In this document: one piece after another, positions 8,858 through 16,633 of the stretch | How positions within the stretch are numbered: position 1 is the first letter of the stretch | Layout: every line of letters starts with the position of its first letter | Assembly: GCF_963664965.1 (NCBI RefSeq) | Contig: NZ_OY761823.1 | Location: forward strand, 196,001-260,000 | Direction: 5' to 3' | DNA length: 64,000 nucleotides | DNA from: an uncultured Pseudodesulfovibrio sp. | GTDB lineage: Bacteria; Desulfobacterota; Desulfovibrionia; Desulfovibrionales; Desulfovibrionaceae | Translations under genes and position numbers: made by a program | The notes under the pieces: generated by a model | Database searches by the model: none | The model's input: only the letters and a program-made list of their open reading frames with translations | Told to the model about the DNA's origin: nothing

Positions 8858-9399
8858 GAAGAAGAGAGAAGAATGCCTCCGGCGGCCTAAGAACCTTTCG
8901 AGAAAGGTTCTTAGGAATCTCCAAAGCTTTTTGGTGCGCCTTCGGCGAGCTACGCTAGGAACGTTTTGAGCCGGGGAAAATGGGTCGAAGTTCGTGCGGT
9001 TTAACGAAACATCGACAGCCATTTCCCCCGGCTCAAAACAAATTATATCTAAAAAAGATTTGCCCGTGTACGACACGCCGCAAGGGCGCTCTTTCAAACT
9101 TCGCCCACAAACCCCACGCGGCGTGGGCCCTGTTCCGAAACAATCGAAGCCGCCAGTTGCTTTTCATTTCTTGCAACTGACGGCTTCGATTGTTTCGGAA
9201 CGCCGTACTCCCGACCTCACTCCCCCTTCACACACAACGCACCCGCCGAAGGCGCACCGGGATTCCAAAGGCCCTCGGCCTTTGGCGAGTCCAGAGCAGC
9301 GCTCTGGTCCCCACGAAGTGGGCCACACGGCAGCAGCCCGCGCAAGCGGTCCCCCCGAAGGGGCCGCCGGAGGCATGGCATGGCTATACGCCCCCCGGC
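8858..9399. repeat. Gene-free stretch made of successive perfect and near-perfect hairpins
   Basis: At least six stem-loops follow one another: 8886-8915 (14-bp perfect palindrome, 2-nt loop); 8963-8983 paired with 9019-9039 (21-bp arms); 9133-9160 paired with 9173-9200 (28-bp arms, one mismatch, 12-nt loop); 9265-9285 (9 bp, loop CTC); 9291-9307 (7 bp, loop AGC); and 9310-9322 (5 bp, loop GAA). No coding frame is convincing here. The pattern resembles dispersed, transcribed intergenic repeats. Similar clusters occur at 15671-15921 and 39150-39656. Confidence 0.75.
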
Positions 9400-10119
9400 C
9401 TATTCGCCGAGATATGCCTTGCGAATGTCGGGGTTGGTCAACAGCTTGTCCGCGTTATCTTCCATGACCACGGAGCCTGTCTCCAGCACATAACCGCGCT
9501 GGGAACACTGGAGCGCGAGATTGGCATTCTGCTCGACAAGCACGACGGTCACGCCCTGCTCGTTGATCATCTTGACGATGTCGAAAATCTGCTGGACGAG
9601 CAACGGTGCGAGTCCCATGGACGGTTCATCGAGAAGCAACACCTTGGGGCTGCTCATGAGCGCACGGCCCATGGCGAGCATCTGCTGTTCCCCTCCGGAA
9701 AGGGTTCCGCCGAGCTGCTTGCGCCGTTCCCTGAGCTTGGGGAACAGGTCGAACACGCGCTCGATATCCTGCTTGATTCGAGCGGAATCCCTCCTGAAAA
9801 AAGCCCCCATGTCGAGATTTTCGAGCACGGAAAGACGCGGGAAAATACGGCGGCCTTCGGGCACCTGACACAGGCCCATGGTCGGCAGAATGTCGGACGC
9901 GACATCATTGATGCGCTCGCCTTTGTAGAAGATATCGCCTTCAGAGGCGTTAATGACATTGCAGATCGTCATGAGCGTAGTGGACTTGCCTGCGCCGTTC
10001 GCGCCGATGATGGACACGATTTCGCCGGGGAACACCTTGAGCGAAATGGACTTGAGTGCCTGAATCCGTCCGTAGTGGGACGAGACGTTTTTCAGTTCGA
10101 GTATCGGTTTTTCTGACAT
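9400..10119 (-). CDS. livF: Branched-chain amino acid ABC transporter, ATP-binding protein LivF
   Basis: A 239-residue cytoplasmic ATPase energising uptake of leucine/isoleucine/valine-type substrates. It has Walker A GANGAGKST, signature LSGGEQQMLAMGRAL, Walker B VLLLDEPSMGL and H-loop VVLVEQNA, which is Gln-rich as in LivF. It ends KAYLGE, a common LivF end. The start at 10119 (MSEKPILELKN) fits the family; the longer upstream frame has no support. It is last in the livGKHMF operon and its start lies 14 bases after the livM stop. Confidence 0.93.
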   Translation of the reverse strand: MSEKPILELKNVSSHYGRIQALKSISLKVFPGEIVSIIGANGAGKSTTLMTICNVINASEGDIFYKGERINDVASDILPTMGLCQVPEGRRIFPRLSVLENLDMGAFFRRDSARIKQDIERVFDLFPKLRERRKQLGGTLSGGEQQMLAMGRALMSSPKVLLLDEPSMGLAPLLVQQIFDIVKMINEQGVTVVLVEQNANLALQCSQRGYVLETGSVVMEDNADKLLTNPDIRKAYLGE

Positions 10120-10133
10120 ATTCTTTCGCTTTG

Positions 10134-11357
10134 TTATTCCGCTTCTTCGGAGCGGCGGCCCACGCGCTTGGCGGGCCACAGACCGGCCGGACGGACGAGC
10201 ATCATTGCAGTCATGACGCCACCGAAGACAAGCATGCGGTAGAGTTCGAATTCACGGAACGCCTCGGGCAGGGCCACCAGCGCGATAACGCCGAGGATGA
10301 CGCCGGGGATGGACCCCATGCCGCCGAGAACGACCATGGCAAGCACCATGGCGGACTCAAGGAAGCTGAAGGACTCGGGACCGACAAACCGCATGCGCGC
10401 GGCAAAGAAGGCTCCGGCAAATCCGGCGAATGTCGCACCCATGGCATAGGCGAGCAGCTTGAGCAGGAACGTGTTCACGCCCATGAGCTCGGCTGCGGTC
10501 TCGTCCTCGCGGATGGCTTCCCATGCCCGTCCGATACGCGAGAAATTGAGCCGGTAGACGGAAATGATGGTGAAAATCGCGATGGCGAGAATCACGTAAT
10601 AGAGCGCCCAAAGCTTCTTGATCTTGAGGAGTTCAAAAGCAAAGCCGTCGGCAAAGTCGGGCCAGTAGATCGTGGGCCGCTTGATGGACATGATGCCGTT
10701 GGGACCGTTGGTCAGTTGCATCCAGTTGTTGAGGATGAGGCGAACGATCTCACCGAACCCGAGTGTCACGATGGCGAGATAGTCGCCGCGCATCCGCAGG
10801 GTCGGGTAGCCGATGATGCAGCCTGCGATGGCGGCAAGAAGTCCGGCAACGGGCAGGCAAAGCCAGAAAGAAAGACCGTAATGCAGGGACATGAGCGCGT
10901 AGGTGTACGCTCCCACGCCGTAAAAGGCGATGTAACCGAGGTCAAGCAGTCCGGCGAGGCCGACGACGATGTTCAAGCCGAGGCCGAGACAGACGTAGAT
11001 GAGCACGCTGATGGCAACGTCATGCCCGTAACGCCCGGTCATCATCGGATAGGCAAGGGCGAGACCGAGCACGCAGAGAATGGGAATCCACTTGGGGGTG
11101 GCTTCATAGAGGCGCTTGATCGAACCGCCCGCACTGCTCACAGGCTTGAGCACACCGTCGAGGGTCCCGCGCTCCTTGAGCTGGTAGAAGGTCACGAAGA
11201 TCAGCGCGGCAATGGCCACACGGATGAAGACGTACCATGTCCTGCCGAATTCCAGCCCTTCGGGCTTGATGCCCAGAAGCGGCCACAGAAGTATGAGGAA
11301 CCAGATCAGGCCGATTCCCAGCCCGATCCAGACGCTTTTAGACTCTTGTGTCGTCAA
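10134..11357 (-). CDS. livM: Branched-chain amino acid ABC transporter, permease LivM
   Basis: A 407-residue multi-spanning inner-membrane permease. It is longer than minimal LivM proteins because of two extra N-terminal membrane helices (about residues 10-30 and 44-60). The permease core contains LGLGLNIVVGLAGLLDLGYIAFYGVGAYTY and the EAA-like cytoplasmic loop around RAWEAIREDETAAELMGVN, which contacts the ATPase. It ends RPAGLWPAKRVGRRS. Its start overlaps the end of livH by 20 bases, implying translational coupling. Confidence 0.92.
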   Translation of the reverse strand: MTTQESKSVWIGLGIGLIWFLILLWPLLGIKPEGLEFGRTWYVFIRVAIAALIFVTFYQLKERGTLDGVLKPVSSAGGSIKRLYEATPKWIPILCVLGLALAYPMMTGRYGHDVAISVLIYVCLGLGLNIVVGLAGLLDLGYIAFYGVGAYTYALMSLHYGLSFWLCLPVAGLLAAIAGCIIGYPTLRMRGDYLAIVTLGFGEIVRLILNNWMQLTNGPNGIMSIKRPTIYWPDFADGFAFELLKIKKLWALYYVILAIAIFTIISVYRLNFSRIGRAWEAIREDETAAELMGVNTFLLKLLAYAMGATFAGFAGAFFAARMRFVGPESFSFLESAMVLAMVVLGGMGSIPGVILGVIALVALPEAFREFELYRMLVFGGVMTAMMLVRPAGLWPAKRVGRRSEEAE

Positions 11358-12240
11358 CGTTCTCTCCCATGATGCCGGTGGGCTTGAAATAGAGCACCGC
11401 GATCAGAATGATGAAGGCGAACACGTCCTTGTATTCGCTGGAAAGATAACCGGCTGCGAAAATCTCGACCATGCCGATGATGAGTCCGCCGACCATGGCA
11501 CCGGTGATATTGCCGATCCCACCGAGCACGGCGGCGGCGAACGCCTTGATGCCGGGGACAAAGCCCATGGAGTAGTTCACCGAACCGTAATAGAAACCGA
11601 CCATGATGCCTGCGGCGGCGGCGAGTCCGGCACCGATGGCGAAGGTCAGGGAGATGATGCGGTTCGAATTGATGCCGACCAGCGCGGACATGACCTTGTC
11701 CTGCGCGGTGGCGCGCATGGCCTTGCCGATGCGGGTCTTGAAGACCAGCACGTTGAGGGCAATCAGCAGCAACGCGGTCAGGCTCACGATGATGATCTGC
11801 ATGTAGGAAATGGAGATCAGGCCGAAGTGGAAACCGCCCTGCGTCAACTCCGTGGGATACGGACGGTCATACACGCCCTGTGTGAGCATGAGGCCGTTCT
11901 GAAGAAAAATGGACATGCCGAGTGCGGAAAGCAGGACCGCCAGCCGGGAGGCGTTGCGGAACGGCTTGTACGCGAGCTTCTCTACCGCCATGGCAAGAAG
12001 CGCGCAATAGAGCATGGCGAGGACAAGGCCCAGTCCCATGCAGACATACGGGTCAACGCCCTGCGACGCGAGCCAGGAAATGAATATGACGCCCATGTAT
12101 CCGCCTGCGGCGAAGAACTCGCCGTGGGCGAAGTTGATGAGCTGGATGATGCCGTACACCATGGTATAGCCGAGGGCTATGAGGGCGTAGACACCGCCGA
12201 GCGTCAGGCCGTTGACCAATTGTTGAAGAAAATATTCCAT
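11338..12240 (-). CDS. livH: Branched-chain amino acid ABC transporter, permease LivH
   Basis: A 300-residue hydrophobic permease with the LivH start (MEYFLQQLVNGLTLGGVYAL), the GYTMVYGIIQLINFAHGEFF signature and the cytoplasmic loop with RIGKAMRATAQDKVMSALVG. It forms the heterodimeric channel with LivM. It lies 64 bases after livK, separated by a GC-rich hairpin that may lower its expression relative to the binding protein. Confidence 0.94.
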   Translation of the reverse strand: MEYFLQQLVNGLTLGGVYALIALGYTMVYGIIQLINFAHGEFFAAGGYMGVIFISWLASQGVDPYVCMGLGLVLAMLYCALLAMAVEKLAYKPFRNASRLAVLLSALGMSIFLQNGLMLTQGVYDRPYPTELTQGGFHFGLISISYMQIIIVSLTALLLIALNVLVFKTRIGKAMRATAQDKVMSALVGINSNRIISLTFAIGAGLAAAAGIMVGFYYGSVNYSMGFVPGIKAFAAAVLGGIGNITGAMVGGLIIGMVEIFAAGYLSSEYKDVFAFIILIAVLYFKPTGIMGENVDDTRV

Positions 12241-12263
12241 GTGTTCTTTTTGCTGAGGTTGGA

Positions 12264-12289
12264 CGGCCCCCGCCGGAAGGCAGGGGCCG
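12264..12289 (-). promoter_or_regulatory. Intercistronic hairpin between livK and livH
   Basis: CGGCCCC(c)GCC-GGAA-GGC(a)GGGGCCG is a GNRA-like tetraloop stem with one internal mismatch. It lacks a U tract, so it more probably stabilises the livK message or attenuates downstream expression than fully terminates. Confidence 0.55.
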
Positions 12290-12304
12290 CCAAATCAAAT
12301 TGAT

Positions 12305-13432
12305 TTAGTAGAGTTCGCCGGTAGCCGGGTTCCAGTAGTTCACGAACTTGCCACCCTTGACCATGCGGATGATGTAGTTGGAACCGGAATCGCCGTTGGC
12401 CTTGAACTTGATCTGCTTGGAAGCGCCAGCATAGTCCATACCCTTGATGGTCTCGGCGACCTTGGCGGCATCAGTGGTACCGGCCTTCTTGACTGCCAGC
12501 AGGTAGGTCATGGCGGAGTCGTAGGAGTAGGCGGAGTAGGCACCCGGATCACCGTACTTAGGCTTGTAGGCAGCGATGAACTTCTTGTAGGCCGGAGCTT
12601 CGGTATCAACATAACCGAAGGTCAGGAACACGCCTTCGGCGTCCTTCTTGGCGATGGACATCAACTGCGGATGGTACACGGCGTCCTGTCCGAGGAACTT
12701 GGCATTGATGCCCATGCGGCGGGCCTGAATAATAAGCAGTGCGCCCGTGGCGGAGTTCTGGAGCGAGACGTAGAAAACGTCGGGATTGGCGGCCTTGACC
12801 TTGGTCAGGACTGCGGAGAAATCCTTGTCGCCCTGGTTCACGTGATCGTGACCAAGAACCTTGATGCCTGCTGCGGGGCTGGCTTTTTCAACGTTGTCGG
12901 CGAGGCCCTGGGAATAGGCGGTCTTGTCGTCCACCAGATACACGGACTTGGCCTTGAGGTAATCGACCATGAACTTGATGGCGACCTTGGACTGGTCGTC
13001 GTCACGGCCGCAGACGCGGAACATGTACGGCAGGCCGCGCTCGGTGACCTTTTCATTGGTGGAGGCCGGGGTGAGCATGACGATGTCTTCCTCGTTCAGC
13101 GGCTCGGATGCGGGCAGCGTGGAGCTGGAGCAGTATGCACCGACAACGCCGGTCACTTCATCGTTGATGAGCTTGTTGGCAGCGGCGACGGCCTGACGCG
13201 GATCGCAGGCGGTATCCTGCGGCGACAGGGTGATGTCGTCGTAACCGGGCATGCCGCCGTCCTGCTTGAAGACTTCGATGGCGGTCATGGTGCCGTTCTT
13301 GATGTCGTTGCCGTCAGCGGCGTAAGGGCCGGTCAGCGGGCTCATGGAACCGAGTTTCAGCACGTCACCGGCAAAGGCGGTGGAAGCGGCCAGCAGAAAT
13401 ACACAGGCCAGGAACAGGATCCGTTTCATCAT
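12305..13432 (-). CDS. livK: Branched-chain amino acid ABC transporter, periplasmic binding protein LivK
   Basis: A 375-residue secreted receptor. A signal peptide (KRILFLACVFLLAASTAFAG) precedes the type I periplasmic-binding fold, starting DVLKLGSMSPLTGPYAADG. LSPQDTACDPRQAVAAANKL and the Leu/Ile/Val receptor pattern CSSSTLPASEPL also fit. The start has a GGGAGAG ribosome site and two tandem ATG codons. It is unusual that the gene sits between livG and livH rather than first or last. Exact ligand is unknown; hydrophobic amino acids are the family norm. Confidence 0.93.
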   Translation of the reverse strand: MMKRILFLACVFLLAASTAFAGDVLKLGSMSPLTGPYAADGNDIKNGTMTAIEVFKQDGGMPGYDDITLSPQDTACDPRQAVAAANKLINDEVTGVVGAYCSSSTLPASEPLNEEDIVMLTPASTNEKVTERGLPYMFRVCGRDDDQSKVAIKFMVDYLKAKSVYLVDDKTAYSQGLADNVEKASPAAGIKVLGHDHVNQGDKDFSAVLTKVKAANPDVFYVSLQNSATGALLIIQARRMGINAKFLGQDAVYHPQLMSIAKKDAEGVFLTFGYVDTEAPAYKKFIAAYKPKYGDPGAYSAYSYDSAMTYLLAVKKAGTTDAAKVAETIKGMDYAGASKQIKFKANGDSGSNYIIRMVKGGKFVNYWNPATGELY

Positions 13433-13468
13433 TTCTCTCCCATTGTTGCAGTTGTCAGCCAGCCTCTC

Positions 13469-14224
13469 TTACTGGCCAAGATATGCCTCAATCACATCCG
13501 GGTTCTTCTGAATCTCTTCAGGCAGCCCCTCCGCGATCATTACACCATGGTCAAGAACCACAATGCGGTTGCAGATACCCATAACGACTTTCATGTCGTG
13601 CTCCACCATGAGGACGTTGATACCGAGTTCGGTAATGCGCCCGATGGATTCCATCAGCTCCAGCGACTCGGCCGGGTTCAATCCGGCAGCGGGTTCGTCC
13701 AGAAGGATGGTGTCCGGCTCGCTCGCCAATGCACGGGCGATCTCCAGCCTGCGCTGATGTCCATAAGGCAGATTGGAGGCGACCTCGTCAGCGATACCGC
13801 CAAGCCCCATGAAATCAAGCGCCTTCTGCGACTTCTCCTGAATGCGTTTTTCCTCACGCCTTTGGGAAGGACTGCGGAGAATGGCTCCGACAACGCCTTT
13901 TTTCGACCGGCTGTGCTGCGCGACCATGCAGTTCTCAAGCGCGGTCATGTTCTGGAAAAGCCGGATGTTCTGAAAAGTTCTGGCGACCCCCATGGACAGC
14001 ACCTGATAGGGCCGCAACCCCGTGATGGTCGTGCCGTCATAGGTCACCTTGCCGGAGGATGCGGTATAAACACCCGTTATCACGTTAAAAACAGTCGTTT
14101 TCCCGGCTCCATTGGGGCCGATCAATCCGACGACTTCACCCTCGGAAACGGAAAAAGAGACGTCGGTCAGAGCTTGAAGCCCCCCGAATCGCACACAAAT
14201 ATCATCAAGAATAAGATTTGCCAT
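13469..14224 (-). CDS. livG: Branched-chain amino acid ABC transporter, ATP-binding protein LivG
   Basis: A 251-residue ABC ATPase with Walker A GPNGAGKTT, a LivG-type signature LPYGHQRRLEIARAL, Walker B ILLDEPAAGL and H-loop LMVEHDMKVV. The family hallmark LNPAES follows the D-loop. It is the first gene of the operon. MANLILDD (ATG 14224) fits the family start; an in-frame ATG at 14263 has no better ribosome site. It pairs with LivF as the ATPase heterodimer. Confidence 0.92.
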   Translation of the reverse strand: MANLILDDICVRFGGLQALTDVSFSVSEGEVVGLIGPNGAGKTTVFNVITGVYTASSGKVTYDGTTITGLRPYQVLSMGVARTFQNIRLFQNMTALENCMVAQHSRSKKGVVGAILRSPSQRREEKRIQEKSQKALDFMGLGGIADEVASNLPYGHQRRLEIARALASEPDTILLDEPAAGLNPAESLELMESIGRITELGINVLMVEHDMKVVMGICNRIVVLDHGVMIAEGLPEEIQKNPDVIEAYLGQ

Positions 14225-14656
14225 ATGTATCCAAACAGATAAAAAAAGACTCCCCTGCCCCATAAAACAATCCCCGCCAACATCGATACAACAAACCGAA
14301 ATGATGGATTATTTTTGACAGGACGTACTTTAGTACATCATTTGGAGAAAAATGTCTATTTTGCGCTGATTTTTTTGATCTACCGATCAATGTTTTTTTC
14401 ATTTATGAAAAACAGAACATTATTTAGCGACACTCTTGCCGCTCCGACGATTACACTTTCTTTTGTTCAAAAAAACGCAGCATAAGCCAACCAATCATCA
14501 CCATTTCCGCCATATGACCGCATTTGATTCGGCTCACATGGCAACTCTTGCTCCGAACAAACAGCGGCAATTTATGGGAAAATTGCGTTCTGAGAAAAGG
14601 CTTCAATCATTCAGACAGTTACGATATCTTCAACGTCACATTTCCAAGGAGGAATC
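14225..14656. other. Divergent intergenic region between livG and the YdfG-type gene
   Basis: This AT-rich 432-bp region holds a GTACT-tt-AGTAC dyad at 14325-14336, preceded on the plus strand by TTGACA at 14315-14320. The matching -10 is weak. It is a reasonable place for a liv operon operator, but the regulator is not evident. No gene was seen. Confidence 0.4.
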
Positions 14657-15409
14657 ATGCAAAAAACCGTACTCATCACCGGAGCCACAGCAGGCTTCGG
14701 ACAGGCCATGGCACGCCGATACGCGGCCGAAGGCTGGAAAATCGTCATAACCGGACGCCGCACCGAGCGTCTTGAAGCACTCCAAAGCGAACTTGCGCCC
14801 GCCCCGGTTCATACTCTCTGTTTCGATGTGCAGGACAAATCCGCTATCGACGATGCACTGGCGGGCCTTCCCGACGAATTTGCCAAGATTGACGTCCTTG
14901 TAAACAACGCGGGACTCGCCCTTGGCCTTGATCCGGCCCAATCCTGCGATCTGGATGACTGGGAGACCATGATCGATACAAACATCAAGGGCCTGCTCTA
15001 CATGACCCGCGCCATACTCCCCGGCATGATCAAGCGGAAACGCGGCCATGTGGTCAACCTCGGTTCCGTTGCCGGCACGTACCCCTACCCCGGCGGCAAC
15101 TGCTACGGCGGAACAAAGGCCTTTGTGAATCACTTTTCCAAGAACCTCATCGCCGACCTGCTCGGCACGCCCATCCGCGTCACCAACATCGAACCGGGGC
15201 TGTGCGAATCGGAATTTTCCATCGTCCGTTTCGGTGGGGACGCCGACAAGGCCGCAGGCGTCTATGAAGGCACCGAGCCGATCCTTCCCGACGACATCGC
15301 GGAGATCGTTTACTGGACCACCGCCCTGCCGCCGCACATCAACATCAACTCCCTTGAAGTCATGCCCGTAGACCAAGGGTTCAGTCCTTTCGCCATCAAC
15401 CGCAAATAA
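14657..15409 (+). CDS. ydfG: Short-chain dehydrogenase, YdfG type (3-hydroxy acid / serine dehydrogenase, malonic semialdehyde reductase)
   Basis: A 250-residue NAD(P)-dependent SDR. It shows cofactor motif TGATAGFG, NNAG, the catalytic Tyr-Lys in YGGTKAFV and Ser in NLGSVAG. The C-terminal half follows E. coli YdfG closely: RVTNIEPGL, VRFGGD, and LPPHININSLEVMPV near the end. YdfG oxidises L-allo-threonine and L-serine and reduces malonic semialdehyde, using NADP. An AAGGAGG site sits before the ATG. It is monocistronic, with a strong terminator. Confidence 0.9.
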   Translation: MQKTVLITGATAGFGQAMARRYAAEGWKIVITGRRTERLEALQSELAPAPVHTLCFDVQDKSAIDDALAGLPDEFAKIDVLVNNAGLALGLDPAQSCDLDDWETMIDTNIKGLLYMTRAILPGMIKRKRGHVVNLGSVAGTYPYPGGNCYGGTKAFVNHFSKNLIADLLGTPIRVTNIEPGLCESEFSIVRFGGDADKAAGVYEGTEPILPDDIAEIVYWTTALPPHININSLEVMPVDQGFSPFAINRK

Positions 15410-15422
15410 TCCACCACTCAAA

Positions 15423-15459
15423 ACACCACCCTGCTCACATGAACAGGGTGGTGTTTTTG
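15423..15459 (+). terminator. Rho-independent terminator of the YdfG-type gene
   Basis: A perfect 12-bp stem AACACCACCCTG / CAGGGTGGTGTT followed by TTTTT. Confidence 0.92.
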
Positions 15460-15926
15460 CTCAGAAGGTTCACCGGGTTCTATTCCATGCCTTCGGAATA
15501 GAACGTGATGATTTACCCCGCATCCCTCATCCAATTGAGCGAATGTCTCGGCCATACGCTTACAAACCGCTTGGCATCATCCCGTTGCCGTCTGCGGCAC
15601 AGGCAGAATGAGTCACCTCCATCCACTCAAAAGACATCGAAAATTACCCTCCTCCCAACCATTGTAGCATATTGCGTGCCCCCGGCACGCAATCAGCGGC
15701 ACTCGTCCCCCGCCGCACCGAGGCTTAAAAGAGTGGTGCAGATGTGCATTGTTCGGCTGCCGGGATACCACAGTCGTAGCCCCGCTACGGCGAGGACAGC
15801 CCGACGCCCGAACAATGTGCATCTGCGCCGCTATCCCAAGCCGCCACTGAACCGAAAATTGAACGCAAAAAAGGGGGGCAGCGCTATCAGCGCTGCCCCC
15901 CTTGGCGTTCAATTTCGGTTCACGAC
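15460..15926. repeat. Gene-free stretch with nested inverted repeats
   Basis: It contains a 10-bp perfect hairpin at 15671-15693 (ATTGCGTGCC, loop CCC). A 19-bp inverted repeat with two mismatches lies around 15738-15829, its arms carrying ATTGTTCGG and GCAGATG. The qmoD terminator at 15871-15903 is nested inside a second inverted repeat of about 17 bp (15849-15866 and 15905-15921). No coding sequence is convincing. Confidence 0.65.
15867..15903 (-). terminator. Rho-independent terminator of the apr-qmo block
   Basis: A perfect 15-bp stem (AAGGGGGGCAGCGCT and its complement, loop ATC), which on the minus strand runs into six T. It is located 24 bases after the qmoD stop. Confidence 0.93.
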
Positions 15927-16583
15927 CTACCAGCTGTCGCCGCCGAATGCGTCACCACCGAGGCCGAAATCGGCTTCGGGTTCACCGCCCACTTCGGGGC
16001 CGGTGGACATGGCGTCGCCGCCTTCTGCGGCAGCGCCTTCACCGGCAACACCGGCAACCACGACGCCCTGGCTCTTGACCTTGTCGACTTCCGCCATCAG
16101 GTCGTTGAGCTTCTTGGTCATTTCGTCGAGCTTGGAAGAAGCCATGGTGACTTTCTGTTCACCGGCGGCGTTCTGAGCTTCAACAGTCTTGACCTGAGCT
16201 TCGAGCGGGCTGATCTTGGCAGCCAGTTCGTCCTTCTCGGCGTTCAGTTTTTCAACTTCGGCCTTGAGGGCAGCATTTTCTTCTTTCAGACCTGCGAGGA
16301 TGTCGAGGACAGCCTGTGCGCGGGTAGCCTCGCCTTCGGGCAGGGCTTCGATCTTGACCTGATTACCGAGCTTGGCGATATCGCCTTCGGCGTACTTGGT
16401 CAGACCGGGTTCCTGTTCGTAGATCCAGGCTTTGGACAGGGCCTGCGCCACGGGAGCGACGTCGGCGTCCACGGATTCGGCCTGGGTGATGTAAGCCAGC
16501 ATATCGAGCTGAGTCTGGTCAGCGGCTTCGCCGCGAAGAACAGACACGAAAGCGTTCATGGGGAATACCTTAGCTTCAGCCAT
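15927..16583 (-). CDS. qmoD: Qmo-associated coiled-coil protein (QmoD)
   Basis: A 218-residue soluble protein, last in the qmo operon, in the place of D. vulgaris DVU0851. Genetic work on that gene with qmoC tied it to sulfate reduction. The N-terminal half is globular (MAEAKVFPMNAFVSVLRGEA). Residues about 95-165 form a heptad coiled coil (EENAALKAEVEKLNAEKDEL). The tail is Gly/Ala/Asp-rich and ends FGGDSW. Biochemical function is unknown; a structural or regulatory role at the AprAB-Qmo interface is inference. A good AGGAGGC ribosome site precedes the ATG. Confidence 0.85.
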   Translation of the reverse strand: MAEAKVFPMNAFVSVLRGEAADQTQLDMLAYITQAESVDADVAPVAQALSKAWIYEQEPGLTKYAEGDIAKLGNQVKIEALPEGEATRAQAVLDILAGLKEENAALKAEVEKLNAEKDELAAKISPLEAQVKTVEAQNAAGEQKVTMASSKLDEMTKKLNDLMAEVDKVKSQGVVVAGVAGEGAAAEGGDAMSTGPEVGGEPEADFGLGGDAFGGDSW

Positions 16584-16633
16584 TTGATGCCTCCTTAATT
16601 AAGTAAGCTTCTTTTGAATGTTCACCAAGGCGA

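Noticed and set aside
8858-9399. CRISPR array
   Set aside because: The repeats are inverted pairs with different sequences, not regularly spaced direct repeats, and there are no cas genes.
15505-16176. A 223-codon plus-strand frame
   Set aside because: It runs through the hairpin cluster and into the antisense of qmoD. It has low-complexity Pro/Ser/Arg composition and no ribosome site.
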